A stretch of DNA of 30,922 nucleotides from Gallionella sp. (GTDB lineage: Bacteria > Pseudomonadota > Gammaproteobacteria > Burkholderiales > Gallionellaceae), in the NCBI GenBank assembly GCA_029850565.1, contig JARCRR010000050.1:1-30922 (forward strand), read 5' to 3'. This document shows, piece by piece, positions 7,229 through 13,070 of this stretch. Made by a program: the position numbers and the translations under genes. A model generated the notes under the pieces. The model did no database searches and was not told where the DNA came from. It saw only the letters and a list, made by a program, of their open reading frames with translations. Each line of letters begins with the position of its first letter. Position 1 is the first letter of the stretch.

Positions 7229-7352
7229 CGTCATACCTGCGAAGGCAGGTATCCAGTGATGAAAACAAACCTCGAAGCGGACAAAACCCTTGGCATCGTT
7301 CCGCTTGCGCGGGCTTTTCAATTATCTGGATCCGGCCTTCGCCGGTATGACG
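7229..7352. repeat. Paired-hairpin dispersed repeat (copy 2) between thiD and thiE
   Basis: This 124-bp element has perfect 9-bp inverted ends, CGTCATACC (7229-7237) and GGTATGACG (7344-7352). The left end is a perfect hairpin, ATACCTGC-GAAG-GCAGGTAT (7233-7252), and the right end a near-perfect one around CCGGC-CTTC-GCCGG. A third stem, AAGCGGA/TCCGCTT (7275-7281 with 7300-7306), lies in the centre. Both copies have CCAG and CTGG just inside the terminal hairpins. Its lower edge touches the thiE ribosome-binding site. Confidence 0.85.
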
Positions 7353-7395
7353 AGCTAGGGGGTGTTTAGGTTTATCGAAGAGATGAAATGACGAA

Positions 7396-8241
7396 CTAGT
7401 GCCGTGTCTCTTCACCGTCTTTTTCTTCGCCGTCTTCGTCGCGCGCCCAGAACAAGCGATCCGGGATGTGCTGTCCCATGCCGGGACGGAAGCCGTATTT
7501 CAGCGCTTCCCATGTGTATTCCTGCGCCTCATGCACCGCGTCTTCCATCGACAGACCGTTTGCCAACAAGGCGGCGATGGCCGAAGCCAGCGTGCAGCCG
7601 GAGCCGTGATAGATGCCGGGCAGACGCGGCCATGTGTCGGCACGCACGATGCCGCGCTCACCGTACAGGGTGTTGATGACTTTCGGTGTGTTCTCGTGGG
7701 TGCCGGTGATAAGCACGTACTCGCATCCCAATTCCAATATGCGTTTGGCACTTTGCTCTAGTGTGGGGTCGTCCGATTCATTGTCTTCGTCAATGATGAG
7801 GCGGCGCGCTTCCATGCTGTTCGGCGTGAGGATGGTGGTCTGCGGCAACAGCAATTCGCGCATCGCATCCAACATGTCCTCGTTCGCCAGTTCATCACCG
7901 CGACCGGAAGCCAACACGGGGTCGAACACCAAAGGGATATCGGGATAATCGGAAATGACTTCGGCGATGGCGGCGATGTTCTCCAAACTTCCCAACAGGC
8001 CGATCTTGAAAGCGGCGACCGGCATGTCTTCCAGCACGGTACGCGCTTGATCCACCACCCAATCGGCATCCACGGCTTGCACATCGTCCACACCGCTGGT
8101 GTCCTGCACGGTGATACCGGTGATCACGGAAAGCGGATGGCAACCCATGCTGGCGATAGTGAGGATGTCGGCCTGCATGCCCGCGCCGCAGCTCGGGTCG
8201 GTGGCGGCAAAGGTTAGAACGATGGGAGGGACGTCAGACAT
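7396..8241 (-). CDS. thiD: Hydroxymethylpyrimidine/phosphomethylpyrimidine kinase
   Basis: This 281-residue ribokinase-fold enzyme phosphorylates HMP and HMP-phosphate for thiamine synthesis. Visible motifs are FAATDPSCGAGMQADI (about 10-25), KIGLLGS, FDPVLASGRGD, LTPNSMEARRL and the anion-hole/catalytic GIYHGSGCTLASAIAALLANG near residue 210. Many ThiD proteins have a KGGH loop; here it is LITGTHE, a variant I also associate with proteobacterial ThiD. The C-terminal tail is acidic (DEDGEEKDGEE). The gene has its own 164-base leader, shared with the divergent araC-type gene. A minus-strand TAGAAT (8284-8279) could be its -10, without a convincing -35. I see no TPP-riboswitch core in the leader. 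Confidence 0.95.
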   Translation of the reverse strand: MSDVPPIVLTFAATDPSCGAGMQADILTIASMGCHPLSVITGITVQDTSGVDDVQAVDADWVVDQARTVLEDMPVAAFKIGLLGSLENIAAIAEVISDYPDIPLVFDPVLASGRGDELANEDMLDAMRELLLPQTTILTPNSMEARRLIIDEDNESDDPTLEQSAKRILELGCEYVLITGTHENTPKVINTLYGERGIVRADTWPRLPGIYHGSGCTLASAIAALLANGLSMEDAVHEAQEYTWEALKYGFRPGMGQHIPDRLFWARDEDGEEKDGEETRH

Positions 8242-8405
8242 GATGGGGTGTTGTTACGCATTGATTTGATAGGGCGTGATTCTACCCGAAACCCCCATCG
8301 GACGCGTCGGTTCAAGTGCTTGGCAGTGCAGGCAAACTCCGCAAGATTTGCTAAATCGAGCCGTGATTTAATACCCCATCGCAAACGGAAAGCGTATCGG
8401 GTGTC

Positions 8406-9257
8406 ATGGACATAAGCGCGCAATGCATCAATTACGATGAGCGTCTGGGGCGTGTGACGGCCTATATCTACACCCACCTAGATGACGAATTGGATCTGAA
8501 CACCCTGGCCGAGGTGGCTTATTTGTCGCCTTATCATTTTCACCGCATCTACCGGGCGGCTCGCGGCGAGACGATCGCTACCACGGTGCGCAGACTACGT
8601 TTACATCGGGCAGCCAGCCAACTCGCACAATCTTCCGTGCCAGTCGAAGATATATCGAGACAGGCGGGTTACAAAAACGTCCAATCTTTTACGCGCAGCT
8701 TCAATGCGACCTATGGCATGCCTCCCGCACGTTATCGCAGTCACGGCAACCACACGCAATATCCATCCCAACATTCTGACAGGAGTTTGGCTATGTACAA
8801 CGTCACGCTTAAAACCATTCCCGACCTTGAGGTCGTCAGCATCAAACACCAAGGTGCTTACAACAAGATAGGCCCAGCGTATGACCTGTTGTTCGGCTGG
8901 TTGGGTAAACGCGGTCTGGTCGATGCGCAGACACGCGTGTTGAGCATCGGCTACGACGACCCCGCTACTGTTCCCGAAAACGAATTGCGCTCACGCGCTT
9001 GTGCCACAGTGAGCAAATCATGCACACTCGAAGCACCGCTGGAGCGCGTCATCATCGAAGGCGGGCGCTACGCCATACTGCGTTACAAAGGCCCGTACGA
9101 TGCGTTGCCTGCCATCTACCAGTGGCTGTTCGGTACTTGGTTGCTGCAATCGGGATGCGAGTTGCGCGATGCGCCTCCGTTCGAGGAATATCTCAATACG
9201 CCGCTGGATACCGCTCCGGCAGAATTGCTGACAGATATCTACATTCCGCTGGCTTGA
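8406..9257 (+). CDS. AraC-family regulator with C-terminal GyrI-like effector domain
   Basis: This 283-residue protein has the Rob/SoxS-like order. An N-terminal AraC DNA-binding domain (residues ~15-115) carries two helix-turn-helices: LDLNTLAEVAYLSPYHFHRIYRAARGET, and VEDISRQAGYKNVQSFTRSFNATYGMPPARYR. A GyrI-like small-molecule-binding domain follows (~125-283), starting VTLKTIPDLEVVSIKHQGAYNKIG and ending EEYLNTPLDTAPAELLTDIYIPLA. Such regulators sense amphipathic or cationic ligands and usually activate nearby genes. The following gene, 10 bases downstream, encodes another GyrI-like protein, which suggests shared ligand chemistry. No strong ribosome-binding site is visible before ATG 8406. 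The ligand and regulon are unknown. Confidence 0.88.
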   Translation: MDISAQCINYDERLGRVTAYIYTHLDDELDLNTLAEVAYLSPYHFHRIYRAARGETIATTVRRLRLHRAASQLAQSSVPVEDISRQAGYKNVQSFTRSFNATYGMPPARYRSHGNHTQYPSQHSDRSLAMYNVTLKTIPDLEVVSIKHQGAYNKIGPAYDLLFGWLGKRGLVDAQTRVLSIGYDDPATVPENELRSRACATVSKSCTLEAPLERVIIEGGRYAILRYKGPYDALPAIYQWLFGTWLLQSGCELRDAPPFEEYLNTPLDTAPAELLTDIYIPLA

Positions 9258-9267
9258 GGAGGCGAAC

Positions 9268-9879
9268 ATGGAGAAGATCGATCTCAAAAAAGAATTGAAG
9301 CCTCTATATCAGCCTTCCGCCAAAGAGGTGGTGCGTGTGGTCGTGCCGCCTATGGGTTACTTGATGGTGGACGGCAAGGGGGATCCGAACAACTCGCAAG
9401 AATTCGCCGATGCCATCACAGCGGTCTATTCGGTCGCCTATACCCTTAAGTTCATGGTCAAAAAGGGGGCAACTGCCGTCGATTATGGCGTGATGCCGCT
9501 GGAGGCTTTGTGGTGGGCGGACGACATGAGCAAGTTCTCGTCGGCAGACAAGTCGAATTGGCTGTGGACGGTGTTGGTTGCGCAGCCCGCTTTCATCACC
9601 AAGGCGATGGTGGAGGCGGCGCTCGCGGACGTGAAGAAGAGGAAAGACCCCGTCGCACTTCCCAAGCTACGCTTCGAGACATTCGATGAGGGCGTGTGTG
9701 CACAACTCATGCATGTCGGTCCCTTCAGCGAAGAGGGGCCGAACATTGAGCGGGTACATCGCTTTATCGAGGCAAGCGGGAGCAAGCGTCGCGGCAAGCA
9801 TCACGAGATTTATTTGAGCGATTTGCGCAAAGCCGACCCGGCAAAATGGAAGACCATCATCCGCCAACCGATGGAATGA
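9268..9879 (+). CDS. Stand-alone GyrI-like small-molecule-binding protein
   Basis: This 203-residue protein has the features of GyrI-like (SOUL/Rob effector-fold) family members: KEVVRVVVPPMGYLMVDGKGDPNN near the start, LEALWWADD with the aromatic pair lining the pocket, FDEGVCAQLMHVGPFSEEGPNIERVHRFIEASG, and HHEIYLSDLRKADPAKWKTIIRQP at the end. It has no DNA-binding domain. ATG 9268 has a strong GAGGAGG site seven to eight bases upstream, and it is co-directional with the AraC-GyrI gene. It may bind or buffer the ligand sensed by that regulator, or act as a small hydrolase, as reported for some GyrI-like proteins; this is inference. The stop lies only 5 bases from the convergent rsmA stop. 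Confidence 0.8.
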   Translation: MEKIDLKKELKPLYQPSAKEVVRVVVPPMGYLMVDGKGDPNNSQEFADAITAVYSVAYTLKFMVKKGATAVDYGVMPLEALWWADDMSKFSSADKSNWLWTVLVAQPAFITKAMVEAALADVKKRKDPVALPKLRFETFDEGVCAQLMHVGPFSEEGPNIERVHRFIEASGSKRRGKHHEIYLSDLRKADPAKWKTIIRQPME

Positions 9880-9884
9880 ACGTG

Positions 9885-10655
9885 TTACTTGGTGTTGCAG
9901 TGATGGGTGATGCGTGCGAACTCGTCTACGCCAAGATTCTCCGCACGCAGTTGCGCGTCGATGCCAAGTAGCAGGAACTCATCTTCGGCCAAGAAACTCT
10001 TGAGCGTGTTACGCAATGTCTTGCGTCGTTGTCCGAAGGCGGTGCCGACGATCTGCGCGAACAGGGCCTCGTTCTTCACCACGATCTTGTCCGCAGGCAT
10101 GGGGATCATGCGCACGATGGCGGAGTCCACTTTAGGCGCGGGTCGGAACGACTCCGGCGGCACATCCAGCAACTTCTCCATGTGGAAACGGTATTGCAGC
10201 ATCACGGACAAGCGGCCGTATGCGGGGGTGGATGGTGCGGCGACCATGCGCTCCACCACTTCGTTCTGCAACATGAAATGCATGTCGGTGATGCGTGCCG
10301 CGTAGTCGGCGAAGTGGAACAGCAGTGGAGAGGAGATGTTGTAGGGCAGGTTGCCGACGATGCGCAGCGGTGTGCCCAGCGTCGCGAAGTCGAATTGCAA
10401 CGCATCGCCCTCGTGGATGATGATCTTGTCTTGCGGGTAATCCGTCTTTAGGCGCGCGATGATATCGCGGTCGATCTCGACCACGTGCAGCTTGTTCAGT
10501 TGCTGCAACAACGGGCGCGTCAGTGCCCCCAGTCCGGGACCGATCTCCACCATATTGTCATTTGCTTCTGGGCGTATACAGCGCACGATGTCGGCGATGA
10601 TGTTCTGGTCAACCAGAAAGTTCTGGCCAAAATGCTTTTTGGCTTTGTGATTCAT
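9885..10655 (-). CDS. rsmA: 16S rRNA (adenine-1518/1519 N6) dimethyltransferase RsmA/KsgA
   Basis: This 256-residue Rossmann methyltransferase dimethylates two adjacent adenines in the helix 45 loop of 16S rRNA late in 30S assembly. Motifs are KKHFGQNFL (6-14), SAM motif I VEIGPGLGALT (36-46), the acidic EID (60-62) and catalytic NLPY (102-105). The C-terminal helical domain is complete. ATG 10655 gives the family start (MNHKAKKHFGQNF). An in-frame ATG at 10676 would add seven residues not typical of the family. A GGGGA site lies eight bases upstream. The initiation region is enclosed in a 13-bp inverted repeat and overlapped by a short ORF. It is the last gene of lptD-surA-pdxA-rsmA. Confidence 0.96.
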   Translation of the reverse strand: MNHKAKKHFGQNFLVDQNIIADIVRCIRPEANDNMVEIGPGLGALTRPLLQQLNKLHVVEIDRDIIARLKTDYPQDKIIIHEGDALQFDFATLGTPLRIVGNLPYNISSPLLFHFADYAARITDMHFMLQNEVVERMVAAPSTPAYGRLSVMLQYRFHMEKLLDVPPESFRPAPKVDSAIVRMIPMPADKIVVKNEALFAQIVGTAFGQRRKTLRNTLKSFLAEDEFLLLGIDAQLRAENLGVDEFARITHHCNTK

Positions 10656-10678
10656 TTGAATTTCCCCAAAAAGCATTT
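10630..10678 (-). promoter_or_regulatory. Hairpin enclosing the rsmA ribosome-binding site and start codon
   Basis: AAATGCTTTTTGG (plus 10630-10642) and CCAAAAAGCATTT (10666-10678) are a perfect 13-bp inverted repeat. In the rsmA mRNA they would form a stem with a 23-base loop that holds part of the GGGGA site and AUG 10655. Two G-U pairs could extend the stem outward. One arm is coding sequence for the conserved KKHF residues. Confidence 0.6.
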
Positions 10679-10747
10679 CAGAGAAGGCTCATGCGCGTAG
10701 CGCGTGATGCCGTAACTAAACATTTTCTTGGCTTTATGCGCGCTCAT
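10652..10747 (-). CDS. Possible 31-codon ORF bridging pdxA and rsmA, echoing the RsmA N-terminus
   Basis: An ATG at 10747 inside the last codons of pdxA opens a frame of 31 codons. It ends at TGA 10654-10652, sharing ATGA with the rsmA start codon. It has a 14-base overlap with pdxA upstream and a 4-base overlap with rsmA downstream, an arrangement suited to translational coupling. Residues 4-10 read HKAKKMF, against HKAKKHF at residues 3-9 of RsmA; the underlying DNA matches at 16 of 23 positions. The rest has no recognised family. It may be a coupling leader peptide, or debris of a former rsmA 5' end displaced by an insertion. No ribosome-binding site is obvious, so translation is unproven. 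Confidence 0.3.
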   Translation of the reverse strand: MSAHKAKKMFSYGITRYAHEPSLKCFLGKFK

Positions 10748-11705
10748 GCTGTGCCATTTCATGGGCGACCTTGATCGCCTCCAGTAAACTGCCAACATTG
10801 GCCTTGCCGGTGCCCGCCAAATCCAGAGCCGTGCCGTGGTCGACCGAGGTGCGAATGATGGGCAATCCGAGTGTGATGTTCACGCCTTCGCCGAAACTGG
10901 CGTGCTTGAGCACCGGCAGCCCTTGGTCGTGATACATCGCCAACACGGCATCGTACTCGCGCAAACGATGCGCGGCAAACAGGGTGTCGGCAGGAAGGGG
11001 CTGACTCACATTGAAACCCTCGGCGCGCAATCTATCCAGCACGGGGGTCATCACGTCGATCTCCTCGCGTCCAAGGTATCCGCCTTCGCCTGCATGAGGG
11101 TTGAGTCCGGCGACCAAGATGCGCGGTCGTGCGATGCCGAAACGACGTTGCAGGTCGCGCTGCATGATGCGCAGGATGGACTCCAATAGGGGAGAAGTGA
11201 TGGCATCGGCCACTTCGCGCAAAGGCAGATGGGTGGTCGCCAGCGCGACGCGCATCCCACCACCTGCCAGCATCATCACCACGAGCGGTGTGTTCGTCTG
11301 CTCGGCGAGGTACTCGGTGTGACCCGTGAATGGGATGCCGGCATCATTGATGACTCCCTTGTGTACGGGGGCGGTGACCATGCCGGCGAACTCGCCGGAC
11401 AGGCAACCTTGCACTGCGTGATGCAGAGTCTCCAACACATAAGGGGCATTTCGAGAGTCGAGTTTGCCGGCGATGACGGGCTGCGCCACGGGGATATGCA
11501 ACACGCATAATTTCCCTGCCACCAAGGGCGTGGCGGAGGTGTAATCGTGCAGCGGGATATCTAGGCCAAGCTGTGCGGCACGTTGGGCCAGTAAAGCCCT
11601 GTCGGCGATAATCACCAGCGGATGTTGGTGCTGTGCCAACTGAAGGCACAGGTCGGGGCCTATCCCGGAAGGTTCGCCCGCGGTCACAACGAGAGGTGCA
11701 GTCAC
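10734..11705 (-). CDS. pdxA: 4-hydroxythreonine-4-phosphate dehydrogenase
   Basis: This 323-residue enzyme of pyridoxal-phosphate synthesis oxidises and decarboxylates 4-phosphohydroxy-threonine using NAD. The three metal-binding histidines are His159 (ATTHLP), His204 (LNPHAGEGG) and His259 (MYHDQGLPVLK). Each is offset by exactly seven from His166/211/266 of E. coli PdxA. The VTAGEPSGIGPDL start and the SVDHGTALDLAGTGKA C-terminal motif are intact. The start codon is GTG 11705; a GGGGGA site six bases upstream lies within a dispersed repeat. It sits in the classical surA-pdxA-rsmA order, 72 bases after surA. Confidence 0.96.
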   Translation of the reverse strand: MTAPLVVTAGEPSGIGPDLCLQLAQHQHPLVIIADRALLAQRAAQLGLDIPLHDYTSATPLVAGKLCVLHIPVAQPVIAGKLDSRNAPYVLETLHHAVQGCLSGEFAGMVTAPVHKGVINDAGIPFTGHTEYLAEQTNTPLVVMMLAGGGMRVALATTHLPLREVADAITSPLLESILRIMQRDLQRRFGIARPRILVAGLNPHAGEGGYLGREEIDVMTPVLDRLRAEGFNVSQPLPADTLFAAHRLREYDAVLAMYHDQGLPVLKHASFGEGVNITLGLPIIRTSVDHGTALDLAGTGKANVGSLLEAIKVAHEMAQHERA

Positions 11706-11711
11706 GCCCTA

Positions 11712-11748
11712 TCCCCCACCCAAACCCTCCCCCGGAGGGAGAGGGGAC
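11712..11748. repeat. Dispersed CCCTCTCCC-type hairpin repeat in the surA-pdxA gap
   Basis: The segment contains the perfect hairpin CCCTCC-CCC-GGAGGG (11725-11739) flanked by C-rich (11713-11720) and GAGAGGGGAC (11739-11748) arms. The same layout recurs inside amgK at about 15938-15976. I recall this CCCTCTCCC...GGGAGAGGG pattern as a frequent intergenic repeat in proteobacteria. It ends at the pdxA ribosome-binding site. Read on the minus strand, the hairpin is followed by TTT, so weak attenuation is possible. Confidence 0.65.
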
Positions 11749-11771
11749 GATCATATCGCTTCGCGATGATC
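11749..11771 (-). other. Second hairpin just after surA
   Basis: GATCATATCGC-TTC-GCGATGATC pairs over nine base pairs with a two-base bulge, seven bases from the surA stop. Lacking a T run, it is more likely an mRNA-stabilising or processing structure than a terminator. Confidence 0.45.
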
Positions 11772-11777
11772 ACGACT

Positions 11778-13058
11778 CTAGCGGTAGTCGATGAAGGCGC
11801 GGTCACGCAATTGGCGTAACCAGTCTTGGTAGGCATCGTCCGATTTGTAGGAGCGGATGGCATTACGTGCCTGTTGTTTCTTTTGCTCCACGCTCACATC
11901 GGTGTTGCGGCGCTCCAGCACTTGGATCAGATGCCAGCCAAAGCCGGATTGCACCAAACTGCTCACCTGATTGGCCTTCAACGCATCCATCGCTTTCTCG
12001 AATTCTGGCACGGTCTCGCCGGGAGACAGCCAGTTCAGATCGCCGCCCTGGGGGGCGCTGCCGTCTTCCGAGTGCAGGCGAGCCTGTTCGGCAAAATCCG
12101 CGCCCTTGTCGATGCGCTGCTTGATCTCTTGTAAGCGCGCTTTGGCCTCGTTCTCTGAAACCAACTCGCTGGTCTTGATGAGGATGTGGCGTGCGTGGGT
12201 CTGGGTGATGAACACGGGTGTGTCGGAGGTCTTGCGTTCCAACAGCTTGATGAGGTGGAAGCCGGTCGGGCTGCGCAGCAACGGGCTGACCTCGCCGGGT
12301 TTCATTTTTGACAGCGGATCGGAGAACAAGCTGGGCAGCCGATCTGCCGGACGCCAGCCAAGCAAGCCTCCCTGTAGCGCATCTTTGGCATCGGAATAGC
12401 CAGCCGCGACCTGGGCGAAGGGTGCGCCGCCTTTCAATTTGGATTGCGCTTCTTCGGCACGGCGCTTGTAGGTCTGGATACTTTCGGCGCTTGCCTGTTC
12501 AGGTACTACGATCAGGATATGAGCGAGCTGGAGTTCTTCGCCCTTGTTGCCTTGGTTGGCTTGTGTGGCCAGATAATCTTCGATGTCGCTTTCGCTGATG
12601 AGCAGCTTGCTGTCGACCTCGCGCTCGCGCAAGCGGACGGAGACGATCTCCGCGCGTATCTCTTCGCGGAACTTGTTGAAATCGATCCCATCCTTTTCCA
12701 GCTTCGCTCTGAATGCGGCGACAGATTCGAACTTGTTCTGTTGCGCTACGCGGGTCAGCGCCTTTTCCAATTGAGCATCGTCTACGCGCAAGCCGTTCTC
12801 TTTGGCGAACTGGCTTTGCAACATCTCGGTGATCATGCGCTCCAGCACTTGTTTCTCCAGGATGTTGTTGTCGGGAAGAAGCGTGCCTTGTTTCTGTAGC
12901 TGCTTGATGGCGGCGTTCAGGCGCAGCGTGAGTTCCTGTTGCGTGATGACGTCGTCGTTCACCACCGCACGGATGCGGTCTAGCGTGACAGGTTCGGCTG
13001 CGCTTGCAGAAATGGATACGCAGCACAGTAAAAGCAAAAAGATCGATTTGATTCGCAT
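11778..13058 (-). CDS. surA: Periplasmic chaperone and peptidyl-prolyl isomerase SurA
   Basis: This 426-residue exported protein helps outer-membrane beta-barrel proteins, including LptD, cross the periplasm. A signal peptide is clear (MRIKSIFLLLLCCVSISASAAE, cleavage near residue 21). The N-terminal SurA_N helical domain follows (RIRAVVNDDVITQQELTLRLN to about residue 165). Two parvulin domains come next, beginning LQLAHILIVVP and THARHILIKTS, each with the conserved GGxLxW segment (QGGLLGW, QGGDLNW). A short C-terminal helix closes the protein. Length is typical (~428). It follows lptD after a 12-base gap and precedes pdxA, as in E. coli. Confidence 0.97.
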   Translation of the reverse strand: MRIKSIFLLLLCCVSISASAAEPVTLDRIRAVVNDDVITQQELTLRLNAAIKQLQKQGTLLPDNNILEKQVLERMITEMLQSQFAKENGLRVDDAQLEKALTRVAQQNKFESVAAFRAKLEKDGIDFNKFREEIRAEIVSVRLREREVDSKLLISESDIEDYLATQANQGNKGEELQLAHILIVVPEQASAESIQTYKRRAEEAQSKLKGGAPFAQVAAGYSDAKDALQGGLLGWRPADRLPSLFSDPLSKMKPGEVSPLLRSPTGFHLIKLLERKTSDTPVFITQTHARHILIKTSELVSENEAKARLQEIKQRIDKGADFAEQARLHSEDGSAPQGGDLNWLSPGETVPEFEKAMDALKANQVSSLVQSGFGWHLIQVLERRNTDVSVEQKKQQARNAIRSYKSDDAYQDWLRQLRDRAFIDYR

Positions 13059-13070
13059 ATTCTTCTCAGG

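Noticed and set aside
5136..7352. The two paired-hairpin repeats as ends of a composite mobile element carrying hemL-thiE
   Set aside because: The enclosed genes are native housekeeping genes in a common order, no transposase is present, and the two copies differ in sequence, so independent insertions are more likely.
7221..7415. N-terminal extension of ThiE from an upstream ATG
   Set aside because: The extra 65 residues are translated from a dispersed repeat. GTG 7220 with a good ribosome-binding site gives the normal ThiE length.
8242..8405. Possible TPP riboswitch ahead of thiD
   Set aside because: I looked on the minus strand for the conserved CUGAGA-type and related core elements and did not find them in a convincing order.
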